The notes beneath the pieces are model-generated. The model was not told where the DNA came from and did not search any database. It saw only the letters and a program-made list of their open reading frames with translations. A program made the translations under genes and the position numbers. Shown piece after piece: positions 1-5,248 of a DNA stretch of 5,248 nucleotides (positions are counted from its first letter, which is position 1; each line of letters begins with the position of its first letter). The stretch is from Geobacillus icigianus (lineage in GTDB: Bacteria > Bacillota > Bacilli > Bacillales > Anoxybacillaceae), in assembly GCF_000750005.1 (NCBI RefSeq), contig NZ_JPYA01000090.1, forward strand, positions 1 through 5,248. Reading direction: 5' to 3'.

Positions 1-56
1 GTGTTCCAGCGATAGGGGATGGCAGGATGAGAAAGTTGATAAGGGTTAACTTTAAG

Positions 57-142
57 AATTATCTTTTGTTTTTTTGTTTAGAAATAATTGAAAAACGAAA
101 GATAATTAGGTATAATCTAGAATATAAAAACCAAAGATAATT
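57..142. repeat. Three copies of the 10-bp element AAAGATAATT around the promoter
   Basis: The element occurs inverted at 57-66 (read as AATTATCTTT), direct at 98-107 and direct at 133-142. The two direct copies extend to a 14-base match with one difference (AAAGATAATTaGGT and AAAGATAATTcGGT) and start 35 bp apart. The copies lie upstream of the -35 box, in the -35/-10 spacer and in the 5' leader. That placement is what one expects of operator half-sites for a repressor of the operon. That they are operators is inference: the DNA is AT-rich, so some repetition could be chance, and no DNA-binding domain is evident in the small antitoxin. Confidence 0.5.
88..116 (+). promoter_or_regulatory. Vegetative (sigma-A type) promoter of the Fic toxin-antitoxin operon
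   Basis: A -35 box TTGAAA (88-93) and a perfect -10 box TATAAT (111-116) are separated by exactly 17 bp in AT-rich DNA. Transcription should start near 122-125, leaving a leader of about 45-50 nt before the antitoxin start at 171. One copy of the AAAGATAATT repeat lies inside the spacer, so a bound repressor would block RNA polymerase. The 56 bases at the left edge of the window show no gene I can support. Short open frames there could be the tail of an upstream gene, but nothing is recognisable. Confidence 0.75.
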
Positions 143-155
143 CGGTTATTTTTGG
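131..155 (+). promoter_or_regulatory. Leader stem-loop abutting the antitoxin ribosome binding site
   Basis: CCAAAGATAA (131-140) can pair with TTATTTTTGG (146-155). This gives a 10-bp stem with one G-U pair and a 5-nt loop (TTCGG). The 3' arm ends one base before the Shine-Dalgarno AAAGGAGA (156-163). In RNA it could affect ribosome access or mRNA stability. As DNA it is a near-palindrome and could be a protein site, because its left arm contains one copy of the AAAGATAATT element. There is no T-run after it, so it is not a terminator. Confidence 0.45.
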
Positions 156-170
156 AAAGGAGAATTTGTG

Positions 171-344
171 ATGAAAATGAACCAAAAAGTTGAACAAATT
201 TTGTCGGAGGTAAAAGCGTCGTTGAGTTTTGAGGGTCTGCAAATAACTGAAGAAGAAGAAAAACTAATCAAAGCTGCATTGATGGGAGATATTAGCCGAT
301 CGGCCTTTCTAAAAAAGGCAAGAGAGTTGGCTGAAAACCAATGA
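171..344 (+). CDS. VbhA-family antitoxin of a class I Fic toxin-antitoxin module (57 aa)
   Basis: This small protein should bind the downstream Fic protein and block its AMP-transferase activity. The key evidence is the motif SLSFEG at residues 17-22. It fits the inhibitory helix consensus [S/T]xxxE[G/N], in which the glutamate (E21) salt-bridges to the second arginine of the Fic motif and excludes the ATP gamma-phosphate. The rest is a short charged helical segment (ITEEEEKLIKAALMGDISR, then a lysine-rich helix), as in the VbhA domain. The length of 57 aa is close to the roughly 60 aa of VbhA. The start ATG at 171 has a strong AAAGGAGA ribosome binding site (156-163). An in-frame GTG at 168 is less well placed. 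The TGA stop (342-344) overlaps the fic ATG (341), so the two are probably translationally coupled. Antitoxin identity rests on motif, size and position together. Confidence 0.88.
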   Translation: MKMNQKVEQILSEVKASLSFEGLQITEEEEKLIKAALMGDISRSAFLKKARELAENQ

Positions 345-979
345 TGCAGTCGAAGCGATCGAAATACTGGTATCCAGGGACCGAAGTATTGATCAATAAT
401 TTCAATATTCGTGACCCCAAAAAACTCGAAACATTAGAGCGTATTATTACAGGTGAACGATTAGCAAAGCTATATCTAAAACCTATTTATGGGAATTTTG
501 ATTTAAAACACTTACAAGCAATACACAAATTTCTTTTTAGCGACCTTTATCCTTTTGCCGGAAAGATTAGGGACGAAAACATTACGAAAGGCGGTTTTTC
601 TTTTGCTAATGCCCAGTTTATTGAGGAATCGGCCAAACAATTGTTTAAGGAGTTAGCCAATGAAAAGTATTTGAAGGGTTACGACTTCGAGAAATTTTCC
701 GAACGTGCAGCATACTATTTGGCCGAGATTAACGTATTGCATCCTTTTCGAGAAGGAAATGGACGAACACAACGTGAGTTCATTCGTTCCTTAGCTCTTA
801 AAAATGGATATTCTCTTGAATGGAACAGAATTGATGGTGAAGAACTATTAAGTGCTTCAATACGATCCATTACTGACATTCAGCTTTTAGTTAATGTATT
901 AAAGAAAGCCATTGTAAACAGAGAGCCTGACAGACAGTTAATGAGGTTGTTTGAAAATGCAAGAGGAATAGAAAGATAG
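341..979 (+). CDS. fic: Fic-domain protein adenylyltransferase toxin (FicT/VbhT-like, 212 aa)
   Basis: This is a cytosolic enzyme that transfers AMP from ATP onto target proteins. Characterised relatives of this class (FicT, VbhT) modify DNA gyrase and topoisomerase IV and stop growth; the target here is inferred. The active-site loop HPFREGNGRTQR (residues 134-145) is complete. It holds the catalytic H134, the Mg-binding acidic residue E138, the anion-hole glycines and asparagine, R142, and R145, which the antitoxin glutamate should contact. The segment ITKGGFSFANAQF (about 81-93) matches the beta-hairpin flap that positions the target side chain. The N-terminal YWYPGT...LINNFNIRD is typical of single-domain FicT proteins. 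There is no BID or other secretion domain, so it acts inside its own cell. No good ribosome binding site precedes ATG 341 (or ATG 344). It probably depends on translation of the overlapping antitoxin, which keeps toxin below antitoxin. No lesion is seen. Confidence 0.93.
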   Translation: MMQSKRSKYWYPGTEVLINNFNIRDPKKLETLERIITGERLAKLYLKPIYGNFDLKHLQAIHKFLFSDLYPFAGKIRDENITKGGFSFANAQFIEESAKQLFKELANEKYLKGYDFEKFSERAAYYLAEINVLHPFREGNGRTQREFIRSLALKNGYSLEWNRIDGEELLSASIRSITDIQLLVNVLKKAIVNREPDRQLMRLFENARGIER

Positions 980-990
980 GAGAACACTCA

Positions 991-1193
991 GTGAAAATGA
1001 AACGCGAATGAAAAAATACACAGACGAACAAATGGCATTCAGCGACTTGAAAAGCGCGCTGGAAACTGCATTGAAGCATGAATGAAATGAGGCTGAAGAA
1101 AAATCAGTCAGATGGCTTGCTGGAACTGGATCGGGTACCGTCGGCCGATTCGTGGACATGTTCAAGGACATCGTAGCGAGGGAAAGAAAATAA
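991..1193 (+). pseudogene. Small gene interrupted by an in-frame TGA, unknown function
   Basis: From ATG 1008 one frame reads MKKYTDEQMAFSDLKSA and on to codon 25. It then meets TGA (1083-1085) and continues open for 35 more codons to TAA 1191-1193, through NEAEEKSVRWLAGTGSG, TVGRFVDMF and KDIVARERK. Both halves look protein-like, acidic and amphipathic, so a single protein of about 61 aa broken by one stop is the simplest reading. The only good ribosome binding site (AGGAGA 978-983, overlapping the fic stop) serves GTG 991. That start encodes only MKMKRE before a TGA that overlaps ATG 1008. Either ATG 1008 is reached by re-initiation, or a second lesion (a -1 shift near 1003-1010) is present. 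I do not recognise the family and see no signal peptide or membrane segment. A natural readthrough or a sequencing error at 1083 is possible. It lies in the fic-recombinase transcription unit. Confidence 0.55.
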
Positions 1194-1237
1194 GTAGATG
1201 TAGACCAAATATTTTGATTTGAAAGGGAGAAGGGGAA

Positions 1238-2173
1238 TTGGAAAAATACATTCATTGGTTACAGCAACAAGGAAAAAGTGAACATACCATCCGCCGATAC
1301 AAAACCGTACTAAAAGAATTTCAGCAATGGTACGAAGAAATGACGGGTGAAGTTCCCTTCGATCCCCAAAACGTATCTGCTGTCGATCTTCAAGACTGGA
1401 AGAACTATCTAATAAACATTGCGTGTATTGAAAACCCAAAAACAGGAAAGAAAAAGCTCGCGATTTCTACTGTTAACAACAAAATTGAGAGCTTAAAGGC
1501 TTATTTCCGGTATCTTTATGATACCGGTGCTATTAAAGATAATCCGGCTTCTTCTCTTTCCGTGCAAAAACAACAAATGCCACTATCGCCGCGTTGGCTT
1601 GAACGTGTTGAAAAAAATAAACTTTTGCATTACATCGACGATAAGGAAAAGCAAAAGAAAAATATGTGGCGCTATGCAAGAAACCGAGCGATTATCTACT
1701 GTATGCTCCACGCGGGAATGCGGGTAAGTGAGGTTGTAGAGTTGGAATTAGAAGATATTGATTTCGAAAATGGTTATATCAATATACGTGATGGTAAAGG
1801 TGGAAAGGCTAGACGTATTCCCATGAACAGTGATCTAAAACATGCCTTAAGTCTATGGATAAGTGAAAGGAACACTAAAGTCCCGAATACAAATAAAGTC
1901 TTTGTCTCTCAGAAAGGTGGCCATCTAACCATATCTGGCATAAATAACTTATTTACTAAGATTCGACATGACTTGAGAATGGAAGGACTTACACCGCATG
2001 TGCTACGACATACTTTTTGCCATGATTTGATTGACAAAGGTTTTCCTATTACTTATGTTGCCGATCTTGCAGGTCACAGTGATTTAGATACTACTAGGAG
2101 GTACGTGGCCACAAGCGATAAGGAAATGAAAATCGCTGTTGAATCTTTATCTTCAGGACGCTATCGTGTATAA
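1238..2173 (+). CDS. Tyrosine recombinase / phage-type integrase (311 aa)
   Basis: This is a site-specific DNA recombinase of the lambda-integrase/XerC-XerD family, which cuts and rejoins DNA through a covalent 3'-phosphotyrosine. An N-terminal SAM-like core-binding domain (about 1-110, with KSEHTIRRYKTVLKEFQQWY) is followed by the catalytic domain. All catalytic residues are present: R162 (HAGMRVSEV), K187 (DGKGGKARRIP), H254 and R257 (TPHVLRHTF), H280 (LAGHSDLDTTRRY) and nucleophile Y289. The nine-residue gap between H280 and Y289 equals that in XerD. The start is TTG 1238, preceded by a GGGAGAAGGGG ribosome binding site (1225-1235), and an in-frame TGA at 1220 rules out a longer protein. 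Its placement after a toxin-antitoxin pair, and its lack of full XerC/D signatures, favour a mobile-element integrase over the housekeeping dimer resolvase. No partner excisionase or att site was found. It is probably co-transcribed with the genes upstream. Confidence 0.92.
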   Translation: MEKYIHWLQQQGKSEHTIRRYKTVLKEFQQWYEEMTGEVPFDPQNVSAVDLQDWKNYLINIACIENPKTGKKKLAISTVNNKIESLKAYFRYLYDTGAIKDNPASSLSVQKQQMPLSPRWLERVEKNKLLHYIDDKEKQKKNMWRYARNRAIIYCMLHAGMRVSEVVELELEDIDFENGYINIRDGKGGKARRIPMNSDLKHALSLWISERNTKVPNTNKVFVSQKGGHLTISGINNLFTKIRHDLRMEGLTPHVLRHTFCHDLIDKGFPITYVADLAGHSDLDTTRRYVATSDKEMKIAVESLSSGRYRV

Positions 2174-2213
2174 AAAAAGGAACATTTATAGAGGGGGGGA
2201 TGAAATATTTAGG

Positions 2214-2584
2214 ATAAATTTACTGTGGATGAGTGTTTTTTATTATAGTAATTCGAAGGCATTGATCCGTATACTCAAGCCAAGTAATTCTTCCATTAAG
2301 GATACAGGTAAATAAAAATTTTTCAAAAATAACTTACCAAAGGATCCTAAGGAATTAATCAACAACAGATGGAAAGATGTTACACCAGAAGGAATAACAA
2401 AATACCAAATCACAAGAGTTTATCGATCCTGAAACTGGAATGAAGGTTAGATTTGATCCCGGAAAACTAGGAGCAAATGGTTTTGAAGGCAAAGATCATT
2501 ATCATGTATAGAATCCAAATAGTACAGGTAAAAGGGATTATTATCTTGATGTTAACGGCAATCCCGTGCCAAAATATATTGACA
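2214..2584 (+). pseudogene. Decayed C-terminal toxin domain of a polymorphic (LXG/RHS-type) toxin
   Basis: Fragments in two frames join into one recognisable domain. Frame one gives KPSNSSIKDTGK, a TAA stop (2313-2315), then NNLPKDPKELINNRWKDVTP and EGITK up to about 2400. The frame then shifts, by a one-base gain or two-base loss in the A-run at 2398-2402. It continues with SQEFIDPETGMKVRFDPG, GANGFEGKDHYHV, a TAG (2509-2511, where a tyrosine TAT/TAC is expected), then NPNSTGKRDYYLDVNGNPVP. From memory, this LPKDP...WxDVT...DPETGMKVRFDPG...GKDHYHVYNPN arrangement is common at the C-terminal ends of secreted polymorphic toxins of Firmicutes. I cannot name the catalytic class. The secretion and pre-toxin parts are missing, so this is a broken tip or former orphan cassette. 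With two stops and a frameshift it cannot be functional. The 3' edge, near 2584, is where transposase-like sequence starts in another frame. Confidence 0.7.
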
Positions 2585-2779
2585 ATGGAGAGCCTCATGG
2601 GCAAAATCCAACAACAAAACCAGTTCATTCATCAGCTCATCCAAGAAAACGAACAGTTGCGTTAGAAAAAACAAGCACTTGAACACAGAAAATGAACGAC
2701 TCAGCGGTCGCATTCAAGAGCTGGAAGTACGCGCGAAAAAAAACAGCTCCAATAGCCATTGGCCCCATTCTCTGACTGC
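2585..2779 (+). mobile_element. Relic of an IS66-family transposase N-terminus
   Basis: One frame reads MESLMGKIQQQNQFIHQLIQ then ENEQLR, a TAG (2663-2665), and KKQALE. It shifts by one base at 2684-2687 and continues ENERLSGRIQELEVRAKKNS then SNSHWP. A second shift near 2766 gives PFSD, and a further stop follows at 2780. A leucine-zipper-like coiled coil of ENExLR repeats followed by KNSSNSHxPPSSD is the hallmark N-terminus of IS66-type (TnpC) transposases. Only about 65 of the expected 500 or so residues remain. No catalytic DDE region, no TnpA/TnpB partners and no terminal inverted repeats are visible, so this is a dead fragment. The first open part of this frame runs 2585-2662. Confidence 0.62.
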
Positions 2780-2782
2780 TAA

Positions 2783-2917
2783 GGAACTCCATTCTCTATT
2801 AAAAAAAAAGAGCTTGATTTACCGGATTTCAAACAGGCTTCGATGAGCGCTTGGGACGGCAAAAATAGATATTATCAAGAATTTTGTATCTCACATTTTG
2901 CGCCCCTAACAGGATAA
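2783..2917 (+). other. Unrecognised open stretch after the transposase relic
   Basis: The same frame as the start of the transposase relic stays open for 44 codons to TAA 2915-2917. It reads GTPFSIKKKELDLPDFKQAS, then MSAWDGKNRYYQEFC and ISHFAPLTG. It does not look like the continuation of an IS66 transposase, which normally has a KPP-rich, lysine-rich linker here. No ribosome binding site or credible start precedes it. It may be a further fragment of a different gene brought in by deletion, or chance. The run of nine A (2801-2809) is a likely slippage site. Confidence 0.25.
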
Positions 2918-2942
2918 ATAAGAAAGGGGTTTTTATTTTTTT
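2903..2942 (+). terminator. Possible weak intrinsic terminator
   Basis: CCCCT (2903-2907) can pair with AGGGG (2925-2929), followed at once by TTTTTATTTTTTT (2930-2942). The T-tract is convincing but the stem is only 5 bp with a 17-nt loop. It would end plus-strand transcription coming from the recombinase and relic region before the convergent anmK. Confidence 0.35.
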
Positions 2943-2962
2943 GAAATAATATTTCGATCACG

Positions 2963-3000
2963 ATGACGAGTGATGCAAGCCTTTTACCATTGCTCGTCAT
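2963..3000. repeat. Stem-loop, 13-bp arms (two G-T wobbles)
   Basis: ATGACGAG (2963-2970) is the exact inverse complement of CTCGTCAT (2993-3000). The pairing continues inward through two G-T wobbles and ATG/CAT to a 12-nt loop (2976-2987). No T-run follows on either strand, so it is not an ordinary terminator. It lies 164 bp beyond the anmK stop. Its role is unknown. It could be part of a structured RNA, an insertion-element end, or a processed 3' region of the anmK transcript. Confidence 0.5.
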
Positions 3001-3030
3001 TCCGTACGAGGTTACACAGAAATACTCTAT

Positions 3031-3069
3031 CCTACAGAATCCTTCACTGATCAAGTCAAGGATGATAGG
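3031..3069. repeat. Second, bulged stem-loop
   Basis: ATCCTT (3039-3044) pairs with AAGGAT (3058-3063), and ACT with AGT inside it after a C-C mismatch, leaving a GATCA loop. An outer CCTA/TAGG pair (3031-3034 with 3066-3069) extends it across a small internal loop. Together with the stem-loop at 2963-3000, this makes a compact structured stretch of about 110 bp in DNA where I recognise no gene. The surrounding minus-strand frames (about 2960-3140) are open only in short pieces. Confidence 0.4.
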
Positions 3070-3163
3070 CTTCCCTTACGCTTGTTCGATGTGTCCATCC
3101 GGCCGTTCCAATAGGACGCTCTGACATACCAAGACTTTTCACGTAGGAATGTATCAGATAATT

Positions 3164-4345
3164 TTATGTTAGTAAAGTTTTTGTTAATAACTTTTTCTGA
3201 TCGCCGTAAGGGGGAAACGTTAATTGTCCCAGTAAAACGAATTCTTTTGCTCCTGTGGCCTTTGGCATATTAGTTTTTTGTTGATGAATATATTCATTTG
3301 CCAATACTGCAAAGCCAACGGCTTCTTTTTCATCAGCGGTAACTCCTAACTCATCCATCTTTATCAATTTTTTATCCGGTAACAAAGATTGAATCATTTT
3401 TAATAAAGTCTTGTTATTTCCGCCACCGCCGCTAACGACGATTTCGTCGATTTTAGCCTCTGGGAACACGAATCTTTTGTACGCCTCCGCGATTGAGTAC
3501 GCGGTAAAATAGGTCGCAGTTGCGATTAAATCTTTCGGAGAAAGGTCAGAAAAATTTTTTATCATCTTTAAAGTAAATTCTCTTCCGAATTCTTCCCGGC
3601 CTGTCGATTTTGGCGGAGATTTTTTAAAGAAGTCATGATCCATTAATTTGGCAATCACATCATGAGGAACTTTCCCTTGGGAAGCAATTTCTCCGTTTGC
3701 ATCATAAGGGATATTTAAAAGAGTCCTACATAATTCGTCAATGATCATATTTCCAGGTCCTGTATCAAACGCGATAATGTCTTCTTTTTTCGCATTTCTT
3801 TTTAAAACAGTGCAATTCCCGATACCACCGATATTTTGCAGAATTCTTCCTTTCCTCTTACTCCTGAATAATAACCAGTCTATATAGGGAATCAATGGAG
3901 CCCCTTCACCGCCGGCTGCAATATCCATGGCTCTGAAATTTGAAACGACCAGTGTTTTCGTTTCATACGCCAAAACTGAAGGATCTCCGATTTGTAAACT
4001 AGATTTTGTTAAAGGAGGCAAAGGGTTTGGAAGGTGGTATATAGTTTGTCCGTGGGAACCAATTAAATCGATCTGGCTAAGCGGGATATCCGCTTCTCTG
4101 CAAACTTTTTTTACCCCATCAGCAAACAAATAGCCCAATTTAAAATTTAAACTGCATATCTGTTCCACATTTGATCTTTTTTTGTCCATTGCTGATAACA
4201 ATTCTTCTTTTAAAGTTTGTTCATAGGGGAGAAAAGTACTTTTAATCACTTTTATTTTTGTTGATGTGCCAAAGCCGTCGATTTTTACTAGTGAGGCATC
4301 AATTCCATCTAGGGATGTTCCAGACATTAATCCAACGACAAGCAT
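3164..4345 (-). CDS. anmK: Anhydro-N-acetylmuramic acid kinase AnmK (393 aa)
   Basis: This cytosolic enzyme uses ATP and water to open the 1,6-anhydro ring of anhydro-N-acetylmuramic acid and phosphorylate it, giving N-acetylmuramic acid 6-phosphate for peptidoglycan recycling. Family signatures appear in order: GLMSGTSLDGID (5-16, phosphate-binding loop), GSHGQT (96-101), LQIGD (117-121), FRAMDIAAGGEGAPL (137-151, with the presumed catalytic base D141), NIGGIGN (171-177), FDTGPGN (193-199), STGREEFGREF (247-257) and SGGGGNN (305-311). The length is near the family norm, with a slightly long tail after the usual end (about 376-393). ATG 4345 follows an excellent ribosome binding site, AAGGGAGGT (minus strand, 4359-4351). 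Its upstream neighbour on the same strand is mupG, which makes the same product from another substrate. No lesion is seen and no clear terminator follows. Confidence 0.96.
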   Translation of the reverse strand: MLVVGLMSGTSLDGIDASLVKIDGFGTSTKIKVIKSTFLPYEQTLKEELLSAMDKKRSNVEQICSLNFKLGYLFADGVKKVCREADIPLSQIDLIGSHGQTIYHLPNPLPPLTKSSLQIGDPSVLAYETKTLVVSNFRAMDIAAGGEGAPLIPYIDWLLFRSKRKGRILQNIGGIGNCTVLKRNAKKEDIIAFDTGPGNMIIDELCRTLLNIPYDANGEIASQGKVPHDVIAKLMDHDFFKKSPPKSTGREEFGREFTLKMIKNFSDLSPKDLIATATYFTAYSIAEAYKRFVFPEAKIDEIVVSGGGGNNKTLLKMIQSLLPDKKLIKMDELGVTADEKEAVGFAVLANEYIHQQKTNMPKATGAKEFVLLGQLTFPPYGDQKKLLTKTLLT

Positions 4346-4513
4346 TGTTTACCTCCCTTCTCAATTTTCGTTCTTATCTCTACATTTGTTTCATGGTTGA
4401 TCAATAAAACATCGTGTTCTTTCTACAATTCGTTGGCGAAAGATTGCTTCAGGAATTCATTTTTTGAAATAAAATAATTTGGATTGGAGAATTGCAACAG
4501 TTCAATTCATCAC
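4346..4513 (-). promoter_or_regulatory. mupG-anmK spacer with the anmK ribosome binding site
   Basis: The 168 bp between the mupG stop and the anmK start hold the anmK ribosome binding site (4351-4359) and no coding frame of note. A short inverted repeat, GAATTG (4489-4494) with CAATTC (4503-4508), follows the mupG stop but has no T-tract, so termination there is doubtful. TTGATCAA (4397-4404) is a small perfect palindrome. I found no well-spaced consensus promoter, so anmK may be read from upstream of mupG or have a weak promoter of its own. Confidence 0.4.
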
Positions 4514-5248
4514 TTATTTCCATTCTGTGAAAGCAAATTTTCCCCAAGGTTGAATATAATCGATTAAAAAGATCTCTTCTTCCCTTATCCTCCCGACAAC
4601 ATTCGATCTTCCCGAATTTTTCATATCTTTTAAGGCAATTTGTAACTCACCCGCATATTGTTTATATAAATCGCTTTCAATAATTATATCTCCTCGTTTG
4701 ATATCTCTTGTATTATGGGGCGGGAATGGATATCCCCGGTATTTCACTCTGCTTTGGGTTGAACGGATCATATATTCGGAAACATCCCCGCGATAAAAAT
4801 GGGGTTCTTCAAATAGAATTTTTCTTTCTAAATCTGAGGTGGTATCTTCCACTTTTATATTTAAAGTGATCATGTCTTTATTTATGTTGCTTAACAATTT
4901 CAGTTCTTGCTCTGAAGCATATGCGTTTCCGATGATAACATCGTCAATTGCTCCGGTGGCAAATAAATGTTTTGCTTGGACGTCAATAGGAAGACCGCGG
5001 TGCATTTCTAAAGTAGGTAATCCCTCTACAATAGGCCATGGACCGAATGTTGCTTCATTCGATGAAACAAAGGCGGCAGTTCTTAAACCGTATCTTTTAA
5101 ATTTTTTGCTGCATTTTATGAAGAAATCATAAGAAAGCCCGGAATAACGATGGGGATAAAAATTGTGACACCCAATTAAACGTTCTTTATTTGGTTTATA
5201 GCTCAAAATATTTTCTAAGTATTTTGTATCATTACTCATATTAATTTC
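4514..5248 (-). CDS. mupG: 6-phospho-N-acetylmuramidase MupG (DUF871 family), N-terminus beyond the window
   Basis: MupG is a cytosolic glycosidase that cleaves MurNAc-6-phosphate-GlcNAc, imported and phosphorylated by a PTS transporter, to MurNAc-6-phosphate and GlcNAc during turnover of the organism's own cell wall. The visible part includes the conserved GCHNFYPHRYSGLSYDFF segment and the GPWPIVEGLPTLEMHR segment of the barrel domain. The C-terminal cyclophilin-like domain follows, with RDIKRGDIIIESDLY, YAGELQI and SNVVGRI. The frame stays open through ATG 5239 to the window edge (E-I-N-M). In relatives the equivalent region aligns to an internal LNAST-like strand, so that ATG is internal. 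About 110 N-terminal residues of a roughly 350-residue protein should lie beyond 5248. It is transcribed towards anmK, 168 bp away. DUF871 also covers outer-surface-protein homologues of uncertain role, but the anmK neighbour supports muramic acid recycling. Confidence 0.88.
   Translation of the reverse strand, partial: EINMSNDTKYLENILSYKPNKERLIGCHNFYPHRYSGLSYDFFIKCSKKFKRYGLRTAAFVSSNEATFGPWPIVEGLPTLEMHRGLPIDVQAKHLFATGAIDDVIIGNAYASEQELKLLSNINKDMITLNIKVEDTTSDLERKILFEEPHFYRGDVSEYMIRSTQSRVKYRGYPFPPHNTRDIKRGDIIIESDLYKQYAGELQIALKDMKNSGRSNVVGRIREEEIFLIDYIQPWGKFAFTEWK

Noticed and set aside
891..1439. Open frames of 62-111 codons on the minus strand
   Set aside because: They lie opposite fic, the broken small gene and the recombinase, have low-complexity Ser/Phe-rich translations, and lack credible ribosome binding sites.
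1507..1527. Perfect 8-bp inverted repeat CCGGTATC/GATACCGG with a 5-nt spacer
   Set aside because: It lies inside the recombinase gene and encodes the conserved RYLYDTG-type segment, so codon use explains it. There is no second copy suggesting a recombination core.
2477..2665. A 62-codon plus-strand frame starting at ATG 2477
   Set aside because: Its first half is the wrong frame of the toxin relic. Only from about 2585 does it follow transposase-like sequence, so it is not one gene.
2801..2839. Possible minus-strand terminator: weak 6-bp stem followed by nine T
   Set aside because: The stem is short, includes a wobble, has only two G-C pairs and lies over 320 bp beyond anmK. The homopolymer alone is weak evidence.
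3927..5132. Plus-strand open frames of 68 and 97 codons at 3927-4133 and 4839-5132
   Set aside because: They lie opposite anmK and mupG, whose family motifs fix the minus strand as coding.
1..5248. CRISPR arrays, tRNA or rRNA genes, direct repeats that could be att sites
   Set aside because: I saw no regularly spaced repeats, no tRNA-like cloverleaf and no long direct repeat bracketing 50-2173. Any att sites may lie outside the window.

Overview
The window looks like chromosomal DNA from a low-GC Gram-positive bacterium of the order Bacillales. The signs are strong purine-rich ribosome binding sites (AAAGGAGA, AAGGGAGGT), a consensus vegetative promoter (TTGAAA-N17-TATAAT), ATG/TTG starts, and protein sequences that resemble Bacillus/Geobacillus-type proteins. 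I cannot name the species.

The left half (about 50-2173, plus strand) is an accessory module. A promoter flanked by three copies of a 10-bp element drives a small VbhA-type antitoxin (171-344). This overlaps by 4 bp a Fic-domain AMP-transferase toxin (341-979) with a complete HPFxxGNGRxxR motif. The inhibitory motif SLSFEG in the antitoxin makes this a class I Fic toxin-antitoxin pair. Next comes a small gene that now reads only through a TGA stop (991-1193), then an intact tyrosine recombinase with all catalytic residues (1238-2173). All are co-oriented with no clear terminator between them, so the layout suggests an integrative element, or its remnant, carrying a stabilising toxin-antitoxin pair.

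The middle (2174-3163) holds no intact gene. It contains a decayed C-terminal domain of a polymorphic (LXG/RHS-type) toxin with one stop, one frameshift and a further stop; a decayed N-terminus of an IS66-type transposase; an unrecognised open stretch; a possible weak terminator; and two stem-loops on unexplained sequence. It reads as a gene graveyard at the boundary between mobile and core DNA.

The right part (3164-5248, minus strand) is core metabolism: mupG (6-phospho-N-acetylmuramidase, DUF871 family, N-terminus outside the window) followed by anmK (anhydro-N-acetylmuramic acid kinase). Both feed N-acetylmuramic acid 6-phosphate into cell-wall recycling. They are co-oriented and separated by 169 bp.

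No clearly new system is visible. The best leads are the repeat-flanked promoter and hairpin of the Fic module, the interrupted small gene between fic and the recombinase, and the two stem-loops near 2963-3069.
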